Position numbers and translations under genes: made by a program. Shown here one piece after another: positions 1-9,500 of a stretch of DNA of 64,000 nt. Origin of the DNA: Breviolum minutum Mf 1.05b.01 (lineage: Eukaryota > Sar > Dinophyceae > Suessiales > Symbiodiniaceae); NCBI GenBank assembly GCA_000507305.1, contig DF241743.1:1-64000 (forward strand), read 5' to 3'. The notes under the pieces were generated by a model. The model saw only the letters and a program-made list of their open reading frames with translations, was not told the DNA's origin and ran no database searches. Within the stretch, counting starts at the first letter, position 1, and each line of letters begins with the position of its first letter.

Positions 1-168
<168 letters not shown>

Positions 169-309
169 GCCCAAAGTTTAACAGCGAAAGCCACTGAAAA
201 AAGATGGTTGGAAAACAACTTTCCTTTTGGGATCATAACTTTTCAGAGGCTATGTTAAAATTCGGGGGTGTATCTCAAAATTAAGACCCTGCTTTTGTCC
301 ATTGCTCTT

Positions 310-520
310 CTACGATTCTTCGTCAAGAATTTGTGTGTGCCTGATTTTGAGACATGCCGATTTAAACCCGCTCCTGATTTCGTTGTCGGAATTGTTGACC
401 AAGTAGAACAGTGCCTCGTCACGACATGAAATGGCGTTGTTGTGTCGTCCCAGGCCAGCACGTACTTCATGGTTTGGACGCATTTTTTTCGCAAGCACCT
501 GTGGGTTGTCTAATAAAAAC
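310..520 (-). CDS. probable exon, protein not identified
   Basis: An open minus frame of about 70 codons with mixed charged and hydrophobic composition, including the stretch SCRDEALFYLVNNSDNEIR, ending at a stop at 310. A second open minus frame overlaps it but looks less protein-like. A weak likeness to the glycine/aromatic core of ribosomal protein L27 was noticed and is not strong enough to name. Exact splice sites were not fixed. Confidence 0.42.
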
Positions 521-588
521 ACACCGCATCTTCATTATCCGGTGCCATAGGGCTTCGCTTCATAAAAATAAATAACATCGTAATCCCA

Positions 589-755
589 CTATTTCAGGGG
601 TTTGGCAACCCCCAATCTATCAACAACGAGACTCTGTAAATATTTCCCAGCAAAAATCTGTTCATCTCCAAGGAATCTCAGCCAAGCTTCCATCATAAAT
701 GCTACTGCTCCAAGTAACCTCAATACACGGCTAGCCAGATTGAGACAATTCCCAA
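589..755 (-). CDS. probable exon, helical protein not identified
   Basis: The minus frame after the acceptor GTGAG/TTGGG at 756 encodes an amphipathic stretch containing FMMEAWLRFLGDEQIFAGKY and then LVVDRLGVAKP before a stop at 589. It could be a terminal exon, or the frame may leave through an internal donor. The inverted-repeat element at 781-893 lies just upstream on the transcribed strand, as expected if that element is in the preceding intron. The family is not recognised. Confidence 0.5.
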
Positions 756-780
756 CTCACAAAGATCAAAGGTTGTTTCA

Positions 781-893
781 ACACACCTTTGGAACACACC
801 CCTAAACCTTTACCAACAGGCTATGAAGGGATTCCTTTCATGGTTGACTACGGGGTTTGCCTGGGGTGTGCTCTATGGGTGTGCTGTAGCTTT
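781..893. mobile_element. introner-like element, family J copy 1
   Basis: The left 70 bases (caccttTGGAACACACCCC onward) are almost identical to 55,169-55,240. The right end (ggggtgtgctctatgggtgt) is the imperfect reverse complement of the left end, giving terminal inverted repeats about 110 bp apart. Confidence 0.7.
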
Positions 894-987
894 CCTGGAA
901 ATGATGATCCAAGGCACATCCATGCCACTGTCACAGAGAGCTGAAAATGTAAATCATCTACGGTGATCACGGGCGAATGGGAACCTC

Positions 988-1106
988 CAGTTTTTTGTCC
1001 AAATGGAGGTTTCCTAAAATGGTGGTACCCAACAACCATGGGTTTTCCTACTAAAAATGATCATTTTGGGGTGCTTTAGGGATACCACCATTTTAGGAAA
1101 CCCCCA
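988..1106. mobile_element. introner-like element, family A2 copy 1
   Basis: Its inverted arms carry ttcctaaaatggtggtaccc and its near complement. The core (catgggttttcctacta, then aatgatcattttggg) recurs at 11,725-11,850. Confidence 0.6.
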
Positions 1107-1555
1107 AATCAACTTGAGTTTTTTTTTTGGACTCCTTGATTTTGTGGAAGTGGCCAACCATTTTTGTAGATGATCAAAAACACTTCAAAGCCATCCAAGT
1201 CAGAAGTCAAATATGAATAATATAACTACTAAAATCTGAGGTCATCAGGATAAATAATGGTTGAGATATCAAATACGATCCATATGAGCCAGGGTCTAAA
1301 CTCCCTATATGGGGATAAACTCACCCCCACCTTTAATAGGGAATCCTTACGATGGGTATATAAACCCCTAAAAAAGGGGATGATGACCATCCACTACTAC
1401 AGGAAAATAGGGATGATGACCACCCTAGCACATATACCATCCATCTACAGGAATCCTCAACCTGGACATGTTGAAAAAAACGCTGCAAAACGCTGCGGCC
1501 TATTGTCCAACCACGGCCAGCAACCGCAAAAAGGACCTCAATTCAACTAGTTGCT

Positions 1556-1645
1556 TTTGGGGCCCGGTGGTTTGGATTTCTAGGATCCCCTTATGTTTCA
1601 GGGATTGTTACTTAGGGGTATCCCTTCCAAACCACCGGGCCCCAA
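1556..1645. mobile_element. introner-like element, family G copy 1
   Basis: The terminal inverted repeat GGGGCCCGGTGGTTTGGA pairs perfectly with TCCAAACCACCGGGCCCC at the other end. The centre contains tttcagggattgttacttag. A degraded relative is at 41,278-41,378. Confidence 0.75.
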
Positions 1646-1954
1646 ACCAACAATTAATCAGATACCACTGATGTTTTGGGTGATTCCACTGATGGTACAC
1701 CCTGGAAAATTATCATCAACCCCCAAAAACATGATGTAAATTTTCCAATCATCTGATTTGCTAGGTGAACCAGCCTTTATGACCTTCAGGTGAGGCAACA
1801 GACCTGAAAAATCCCAACCTTCACTCACAGCAAACGCACAAAAAAACAATTGATGCTTGGAAGAATTCATTCAGTTCCTTTAAAGGGGTCAATTTTCGGC
1901 GTGAGTTTTTCAGGTGCCTTTTTTTTGCTGTTCGTTTTTCAGGGGCATCATGTT

Positions 1955-2047
1955 TTTTTAACCCCCCCACCCTGTCTTTCTAACCCCCCCCACCCTGAGG
2001 AAAAAAAGGAGGTGGTCAAAAAAAACAGGGTGGGGGGTTAAAAAAAC
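1955..2047. repeat. C/G-tract hairpin element
   Basis: The left arm ttttttaaccccccCACCCTGT pairs with ACAGGGTGGGGGGTTAAAAA on the right, with a second partial C-run copy in between. No other copy of this exact family was noticed. Confidence 0.6.
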
Positions 2048-2096
2048 AGTGGCCCCGTTTTTCAGGGAGGGTTTTTATGGATGCTTTGACCCTCAC

Positions 2097-2146
2097 TGAT
2101 CTTTGATGATCTTTCCCATGGTTTTCACCGGCATTTTCACATCAGA
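2097..2146 (-). CDS. short candidate exon
   Basis: Fifty bases bounded by canonical sites on the minus strand: acceptor TCCGCAG/TCT and donor GATCA/GTGAGG. The frame reads SDVKMPVKTMGKIIKD. It is too short to name. It is supported by the pair of splice sites and by lying among other minus exons. Confidence 0.35.
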
Positions 2147-2159
2147 CTGCGGAGTTTAA

Positions 2160-2700
2160 CAAGCACCAATGGTAGCTACCGTATGCACTTCCGGTAGGAT
2201 GACCATGTAGGTAGTTGCTTCAAAACCCATTTTGTCTAAATATCAAAGGTAAAATCATCTTCCCCAATTTGAAGGCCGAAAAATGGGCCGAAAAAGCCAC
2301 TGAACTCATCCAGGCATTCGCTGAAGAAACAACCTATGTGCATGCATAAGACCGGAAAAATACTTGCATTTCTGCCGGTAAGAAAAAGGGAATACATGTG
2401 GTGCAGTATATTGCACTGCGTGTGCTCCGAGTATCCTAGATACTTTGGTGCTGAGTGCGCGTGAGTTCATGCAATATAAATACACAGTTTGGGTCGCATT
2501 GATGATAAAAGGCAATGTCGTCCTGAATGTATGCAATGTATGCACAGGGCGAGATGCGTTATGCTTGCAAGTGAAAACATGCAATGGATGTAGCAAATGC
2601 AATGCATTGTTATGGAAAACTGTGTAATGATGCAATACATCTCCCCTACTGCCCGTCATTCAAAATCTTGTCTCTCTGCATACACATGTTTTTGTACGCA
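2160..2700. other. no convincing gene; TGCA-rich stretch
   Basis: Long frames exist on both strands, but their composition follows a loose repetition of tgcaatg/tgcatac motifs between about 2,330 and 2,690. I see no splice-bounded exon that I would defend. Confidence 0.4.
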
Positions 2701-2849
2701 CCGTCTAGATACTTTCTGACTGCATCTTACAACTATAAAAGCTTTGAAATCCAATAAAAATACATATGGGTGTATGTTCAAGCCTAACCTGAATTCCATC
2801 ATTCCATTGGTTACCTTGAAGGTGATTCACCTGGTATTGCAGGCCAGTG

Positions 2850-2965
2850 ACGCTCGCGATCAAGAGCTGCGGAGCTCTCTTTCGGCGGCGCGGTCTTGTC
2901 CGAAACAAGGTCTCCATCAGCATGCGGCAGCCAGAACCGCGTCAGCGGCCGTTGACTTGTTTGAA
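2850..2965. CDS. GC-rich candidate exon, strand uncertain
   Basis: This local GC peak is open in frames on both strands. The plus reading has acceptor ATTGCAG/GCCAGTG and donor AAACAAG/GTCTCC and encodes ARDQELRSSLSAARSCPK. The minus reading encodes ADGDLVSDKTAPPKESSAAL. Neighbouring secure exons are minus, but the plus splice sites are good here. Confidence 0.3.
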
Positions 2966-3681
2966 CTATGACTATGAAACTCCGGAAAAACCAAAGGAAT
3001 ATACATGATCTGCGTTGTATCCATATGCTCACTCAATCATCGTCCTCTTCTGCATGCCCTGGAGCTGGCAAGGCATTGAGAATTTAGATTCGCCATCCTG
3101 CGTATAATTTCTCCTGACATATCTCTAAACTATACCTTCGCGCATTCAGAAAAAATAGTTGATGAACATCTTGGAGAAGCAGATATTTTTCACAAACCAA
3201 CAAGCTAGCTTATGATATCAAGCTCTCGGTTTCTGAAATGGTGACATGTGGGAATCAGATCAAATCAATTCATTCTAAACATGTATCTTTTGAGGTAAAT
3301 GTAGAGCCATGGGCCCATTTTCATATTTACCAACAAGATAGTCCAGGTCAAAAATTTAGTCCAGGAGTATACCTTTGTCAAGCTCTTGTAAAGTGACGTT
3401 TTTGTGCCCAAAGCTGTGAGCCGGAGCCCCCCGCGGAACCCATGATGCTGTGAAGGACCAACATGACGGTAGTTCCATGAGGGTTCAAAACATGGAAAAC
3501 GGATGTCATGTCGACAGGTTCCTGATGAATCTACAAAAAAACCATGCAGAAAGTCATGGTGGATAGGAAGGATATGAAGGCAACATCATTGGATTTGGTT
3601 CGTGATTTCATGATATTTCATGTGAACTTCCCTCTTCATATCTTATTCATGCACTCTACAAATGCCTTGAATCTTTTACCC

Positions 3682-3776
3682 TCCCTGTAACATAGCCCCT
3701 GAAAATAAGCCGGGCCCCAAAAGGACACTATCATCTTCCAAACATCCATTTTCAGGCAGTTTCAGGGAGGGTATTT
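3682..3776. mobile_element. introner-like element, family B copy
   Basis: The arms are ccctccctgtaacatagcccctgaaaa and tttcaggcagtttcagggaggg, with a core cattttcagg typical of family B. Confidence 0.65.
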
Positions 3777-3799
3777 GAAACAAAACTCTTCATTTCCTG

Positions 3800-3925
3800 C
3801 CTCACAGGCGCAAACTCCCATAACGGCCAAGGACATTTCAAGCAGTTGTGAATCGCCAGTCGTGACAATCTGCGGCGTGCCGGGGACGTCGAGAGTTGAC
3901 AACGCTGGTGATGAGGGAAATTCGG
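3800..3925. CDS. candidate exon, strand uncertain
   Basis: On the minus strand the acceptor CCCCTCAG/ATTCTC and donor GCGCCT/GTGAGG enclose a frame containing LTEFPSSPALSTLDVPGTPQ. On the plus strand CTCACAG/GCGC and AATTCG/GTGAGA enclose TPITAKDISSSCESPVVTIC. Both are complete exons with canonical sites, so composition alone does not settle the strand. Confidence 0.35.
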
Positions 3926-4639
3926 TGAGAATCTGAGGGGCCGGGGGATCAGCCGGTTGATGGTTGGAAACCAATTTTACTGTTGATGGTTGGAAGAAAT
4001 CCCATTCCCAACCACCGTTTTTTTTTTTGATGTTCTTAAAGAAACCCGTCGTTTTTCATATCATGGGATCGATTCTCCCAACCTCTGGTGAGTTTATCAG
4101 CTTTCCTAAGGACAAGGACGGTGGGTTTCCCTTTGGAGCCAAAGAAAGGCTCCTAGAAACTGGGGGGGAAATGGGAGCGCAAAGCCATGGGGAGAAAACA
4201 AACTATTTGTCAATTTCACTGCACTGTTTACAAACAACACTTTCCGGAACATGGTCGTCATGAAAGTCTTTCTTCCAATATCATGGAAATTCGTAGTAAT
4301 GATGCTTTGTCTATATAATTTTTACAGATTACCCTTGAAAAAGACCGGCTTGAAATATCGTGGAACTTTGTAGCAATGATGCTTGCTTTATACTTTATAG
4401 CGCTTTATAGAATATTTACAAATTATATACTTTTGAAAAAACCCTGTGTGAAACATATTCACCTACATGCTCAACCATCATTCTTGCACCTCGGGTAGCC
4501 TTCCAGCGAGAGCACGCACTGCTCCGAAACACCTACAAGGTGGCAACCATGGGTTGCCATCCACAAGTTGACTTCCCTTTGTCAAAATCTCTCAATACTG
4601 GCATCCATCCGTCTTCTTTGAGAAGCTTTGAGGATCCAA

Positions 4640-4765
4640 CAAGGAGTGAAACAAAGCAGGTTTTCTTGCTGTTTGCTGGGCAACCCTGGCGCAAAGGCTG
4701 CAAGGAAAGCTCTCCGTGGACGAATCGCTTCATCTGGAAGTGCCAATCGCCTGGCTTTGCTGGAA
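4640..4765 (-). CDS. candidate exon, strand uncertain
   Basis: Several frames are open. The minus frame containing ARRLALPDEAIRPRRAFLAA is the most protein-like, and neighbouring exons support minus. A plus frame (AKAARKALRGRIASSGSANR) is the main rival. Confidence 0.3.
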
Positions 4766-4799
4766 CAAATTTCACAGCTGACTTTGTATTTCCTGGTTA

Positions 4800-4908
4800 C
4801 ACCCCTGGAAATCAACATGGAACATAATCATGGAGGCTTGGAAGATCATTTTCCTTTCTAAATGGGTGATTTGTAGGTTCCATGTTAATCTTCCAGGGTG
4901 TATATACA
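4800..4908. mobile_element. introner-like element, family M copy 1
   Basis: The arms acccctggaa...aacatggaac and gttccatgttaatcttccagggtgt are inverted repeats. It is nearly identical over its whole length to 29,020-29,126 (about five differences by eye). A more diverged copy is at 12,338-12,440. Confidence 0.75.
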
Positions 4909-5291
4909 TCTTGTTACCCTGTCTTTAAAACTCCACACAAACAAAATGGTACCTCTAAGATTGCTCTTTCAGGGTGGGCATTTAGAACATGTTCATGGAG
5001 GTCTTTCAACGATTTGTTTTTTTTTGACGGGTTGATGCTTCGAACGCCATGTTACATGTTCTATCTCACCACCCGCAGGGGACTTGTGGAAGATACGGTG
5101 TGCTGTCCACTCTTGGGATACTCATGGGGCATCTATTTGTCGTCGAGGCTGAAAAACGGTGAAAAGGTGGGGTGAAACATCTTTGATCAAACGATGCGGA
5201 CATCACGCACTTGGCAGTTGCAAACATGAAACTCAACAGTGATTCTTGGAAATCACCCAGAATCATTTCAGTTCAGCTGTTGCTTGAATAC

Positions 5292-5412
5292 CTAAGATCT
5301 TTAATTCCTCCTTCATCTTCAGAGCAAAGTTCTTCCACTCATCAAAGGATACAGAAGCACCACCTGGTTTACTGGCCAAATCTCTCATAGCTTCTGCCAA
5401 ATAATGCAATTC
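5292..5412 (-). CDS. exon, helical protein not identified
   Basis: Acceptor GATTCAG/GAATTG and donor ATCTTAG/GTATTC enclose a frame of 40 codons, rich in helix formers, beginning ELHYLAEAMRDLASKPGG and continuing VSFDEWKNFALKMKEELKI. No family was recognised. It lies downstream (lower coordinates) of the COMT gene's last exon, so it belongs to the next gene or to an alternative 3' part of that one. Confidence 0.62.
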
Positions 5413-5614
5413 CTGAATCTTCTCTGGTACCTCACTAAGGATTCAAGGGAGAATGAACACTGTTGCAATTTTCAGTACATGACACCGTTTCTCCATGTGT
5501 CGATGAATTTCTCAACCTCCATTGTCCACATGAAGCTGGTTGAATCTAAAAATCACTCGAACTGCTGGACGATTTCACCTAAAAATGCCAAACAAATCGT
5601 ACAAATTCCATATG

Positions 5615-5716
5615 GCTGATGGAAGAAATCCTGCACCAGTTGATGGGTAGTTTATCCCATCATTTACAAGGTTTTTATATATCCCACGTGGTGCAGGATT
5701 TCTGCCATCAACAGTA
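5615..5716. mobile_element. introner-like element, family C copy 1
   Basis: The ends are gctgatggaagaaatcctgc and gcaggatttctgccatcaac followed by agt. The central part reads ttatcccatcatttacaagg, which defines what I call the minus-type orientation of this family. Confidence 0.75.
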
Positions 5717-5879
5717 TCATCAAAGTTACCTCAGGAAATTCTGTCATGTGAGGTTTGCCGCAACAAAACCCTGACATGACTCATGAAATCCTGATTGGTT
5801 CATGAATGGATCCTTCTATTGGTTTATGAAACACTCCCAAAAGAAGTGGGTAGTATATCCTCTACCCTTCCTCCCATAA

Positions 5880-5922
5880 TCATGGTTCAGTGGAAAATGG
5901 GCGCATTTTCCACTGAACCATG
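5880..5922. repeat. perfect 19-bp hairpin inside a larger palindromic element
   Basis: CATGGTTCAGTGGAAAATG pairs perfectly with CATTTTCCACTGAACCATG across a four-base loop. The wider segment 5,860-5,968 repeats cataatcatgg/ccatgattatggg at its edges, so the hairpin is the core of a longer inverted-repeat element. Confidence 0.8.
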
Positions 5923-5964
5923 TTTATGGGAGAAATCTTGATCAACAACCTTCCATGATTATGG

Positions 5965-6060
5965 GAGACATTCCATTATACTGATTGATTTTTTTTTGGG
6001 ATCCTTATATTGGCTTCTTATAATCCACGTATAGTTGGGTAGTATACTCCCCTATATGGA
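5965..6060. mobile_element. introner-like element, family K copy 1
   Basis: It shares cattccattatactg, then ggatcc/atataatccctata-type and gttgggtagtat segments with 12,988-13,108, 59,068-59,168, 48,432-48,490 and, partly, 28,416-28,470. Confidence 0.55.
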
Positions 6061-6178
6061 TGTTTCCAAAAATAGGGGTACCCCCCCCACCCAAATCATC
6101 CATTTTTATAGGGTTTTCCATTACTTTCACCATCCATTTTGGGGGAAAACCCCTATTTTTTGGAAACCCCCATATCAA
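6054..6178. mobile_element. introner-like element, family A copy 1
   Basis: The arms gtttccaaaaataggggtac and the near complement cccctattttttggaaac flank a core containing atcatccatttttatagggttttcca. It follows family K directly, so two elements lie side by side in the same non-coding stretch. Confidence 0.7.
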
Positions 6179-6382
6179 ACACCCAACCAGGGGTTTTGAA
6201 CATTGCTCGACATCACCAAACTGAGATGCAATTGTTTTTATCGCCTCCCGTCGGGCATTGGATCCATAAAACGCCCGGGTTAAAACCCATGGGTTAATCA
6301 TGAATGGGAACCAATGACTTCATGGGAACTACTTAGAAGTAAGAAAATGGCAAACATACAAAAAAATCTAATGTTTGTAAGT

Positions 6383-6574
6383 TCAATAAAGTGGTGTGGA
6401 TAATGTATGATGTTCATTAAACTTCTGTGTGCAACCATCATTAATGCCAATTTTCACCATCTCAAATCCATCTGCGCTAATCTTGCAACAAGAAGCCGCT
6501 TGCATGCTCTCCGAATCGTGACTTGGGATGCGGATACTGACTGTCATCCAATCTTCAGATGGCATCGCAAATTC
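6383..6574 (-). CDS. COMT domain exon 6 (C-terminal)
   Basis: Acceptor TTGTGCAG/GAATTT opens EFAMPSEDWMTVSI, which fits the last beta-strand region of COMT enzymes, where an acidic residue pair precedes a tryptophan. The frame then runs through a tail containing ADGFEMVKIGIND to a TGA at 6,383. The tail is longer than in animal COMT and may be partly intronic. Confidence 0.8.
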   Translation of the reverse strand, partial: EFAMPSEDWMTVSIRIPSHDSESMQAASCCKISADGFEMVKIGINDGCTQKFNEHHTLSTPLY

Positions 6575-9500
6575 CTGCACAATGGATGTCATGTTTTGAT
6601 GCAATTTTCCAGATCTGGTTTACACCGACACAAATGAATCAAGCTGACCTAAATATACATCCCTTCAAAACCACATTGAAACCAGTAAAATCTAACATCA
6701 CTGGTGAGCTCAAGTCTTCCCAGAAACTGCCCAGGATGTAGTTAGAACCCTCCTTGTAACCATGGAAAAACAAGAACCAACGCGCACACATTTCAAAACA
6801 AATCAGATGAATATGTAATCCCTGGAAGCTCACAAAACCAAATTCCCCTACCCCCCCCCCCCCAAAAAAAAAACCTCAACCATTCAGGTAAGTAAATTCC
6901 CAACACTTGGCAATTTGTTTTTTTTGGTTTTGATCTATATACAAACAACTTTCCCAGATCCAAACAGAAAAAAAACTCCAGCCACCTGAAGGCTTAGAAT
7001 TTGCAAATGATAAATCTCGCCATCAGGGCCATCGCCATCACGCCATTTGGATCGCAGCTTCCACAAAAATCGTGGAGCCCCAGGCTTCAACACGTTATCT
7101 GCAATGACAGCAGCACCTGGAGCCAATAGTGCACGTTCTTCCAGGACATGCAAGTCCTGGTGACCGTCAAAATGATCATCAAAGAGAAATGAAATGGACA
7201 TATTCATGACTTTCAACAACTAAGGACCTGATGTGAACTATGGGTTTTTGGTTCTAAGATCTTCTAAGTCTTCCTGTTTTTGGAGGGGCAAATGACCTCT
7301 AACTTGCGGTCTCAAACAAAAAAAACAAGCAAAAAGTTTCCTCTTCAAAACTTACCCAACAATTTGCCCAAGCAAAATTGACGCCAACATCACCCCCCAA
7401 AATCCTCCTCATACCTGGAACCACGCTGATCCATGAAAACTGCTTGAAATGATGTTCCAGCAGGGCTTGGCCACTTGGGTAAGAGTGTCTTGCTGTGACC
7501 CATATGAATTCGTATCCACTCTGGACTGATTCCTATGGTTGCAGGTTGTTCAAACAGCGACTCCAAGAGGGAGTCGCAACAAAAACGGGTTGATCAACGT
7601 TTCGATGTTTCGAAGTTTATGAACAGTTTATACCGCATTGATACATGTTTATCAAAAAAGGATAATCTTCAGGTTCAAAAAAAAACAAGATCAACATATC
7701 AGCCCACATCTTCCACAAAATTCCTCAAACACGATTTTGCCCCTCCTCAGAAAAAAAAACATGTTAAACAAACAAACAAACAAACCGTAACCCTTCCCCC
7801 GGACTAGTCACCTGCCAACTTGAAGATATTGCAGGCTACAGCTGCATGGATAGGATCTGCTTCCAAGGTATGAATTTGAAGATTTCCAACGTGAAGGAAC
7901 ATCCGCAAGGCTGAGTAACCTGACGACATTTTTGATGATGCTTTGGCCGCTGAAAGTGTTCGAGAGATCCGGTTTTTGGTGTTTTTTTCTTCTTTGCAGA
8001 GTTTTTTTCAAAAGATTTTTTAGGTTTCCGATGCATAACTCTTTGAAGAAGCAACAAAAATCATCGTTCCATGTCGTTCCTTTCAATCACGAACAACTCA
8101 CCAAACCCCTAAAAACCCGCTGGTCAGCTGGTGATAACCATCCGGTTTGAAGAAACCATGGGTGCCTAAGATTTCTTTTAACAGACACACCCACCATTAT
8201 GACCCACTACAACTTCGGAACACCAAAAATCAAACACCCCCCAAAACTGCAGTTTTTCCTCGTAGAAAACGCCGGAATTTTGTTGCCAGGTGGCCACAAT
8301 ACGTTCCAATCTCCAAGATCTTTGTTGGGCCAGGGGCGCTTGAAACAACTCCTGCTATCACTGCCTCCAGGACCTCCAAATGGATGTTAGGTGTGGTTCA
8401 TCCAGAGTGATTTTTCGATGGAAAAACTCCGGGATTCTCAAACATAGCTGGCTGGAAAACCCACCATTTTTAATAGGGAGTTACATCTTCAAAGGGTGGA
8501 TTTCCCATTGCCATGTTAGTTTACCGGAGTCCAACTCTCCATGTTGAACTTCGGATCTGAAATGCCATTTCTTTGAAGCAAACCATGGAATTTCACCATG
8601 TTTTACAAAGTCTCGTAGAACTTAGCTTCTTAAAACAAAAAGGTCTCTGGTCCAAACTGCCTCGAAGAAAAACAATTTGCCAAAATCTACCTTTTGACTC
8701 AAATAGATTCTGCCAGGCAGTGAAGCCTTACCATTTCGGGAGAAGCCTGAGAGGATCCAAACTGCCAGATTATTTCCCTTTTCCTTGGAGGTTTCTATAC
8801 AGAACTTCCATATCTCTCCAATAAATCTCATGATATACTGTATCCCTGAAATTTTATGTCACCCCTGAAAAATGATGGAGTTGGAAGGTCCGAGCCTTTC
8901 CTTTTGAAGGGGTTTGGTAACTTTTTATTTCAAATTTCTTCAACGAATTTCTGGGTGTCAACTTGCCATCTTCACATCTTCACCACCATCCCAGGCCTTA
9001 GCTTTCTGTGTTCCAGCGACCTTCAACCACCGTTTCGGGGAACTTGGCCCGGCACCGAACGCCTCAATGGCCCGGCACACGCGCTGCGCGGGTGACGGGC
9101 CGCTACCAGGAACACCGGCCATGACGTGACGGAGGAGTTGGAGTTCTTTGGAATAGCGATAGAGTCCCTGGACAGGGTCAATCGGAAGTACCTGAAAGGC
9201 CCAAAAACATGGGCCGAAATTGAAGAAAGAGCTTTGGAAGAAAAAGAATGATCAACAAAAACACATATATTGAAAACATCAGATGTGCAAATCTATGGAC
9301 TTTTCAAATATCAAAGTTGATGGTGAATACCATAGGTTTCGGACATGACATGTGAATCCATGACTTTTTCGCCACCCTTTTCCTGGCTTCCAATGGCAGA
9401 AAGACCTGGCGAAAAGGATGGTTTCGCCACAAGCGGATGGCGATAAGTTGCCGCAGCAAGTAGAGCAGAGCGTAAGGTGCCAAGCAAATAAGAGGGTGGT

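Noticed and set aside
310-520. Ribosomal protein L27 identity for the first exon
   Set aside because: Only a loose match around GLGR and ALFYLV; spacing differs from the family.
2306-2659. 117-codon minus frame
   Set aside because: It follows a loose tgca repeat, with unusual His/Thr-rich composition and no splice-bounded core.
6186-6290. Minus frame GSNARREAIKTIASQFGDVE downstream of the COMT stop
   Set aside because: Possible extra 3' exon, but no clear acceptor and it sits among family A and K elements.
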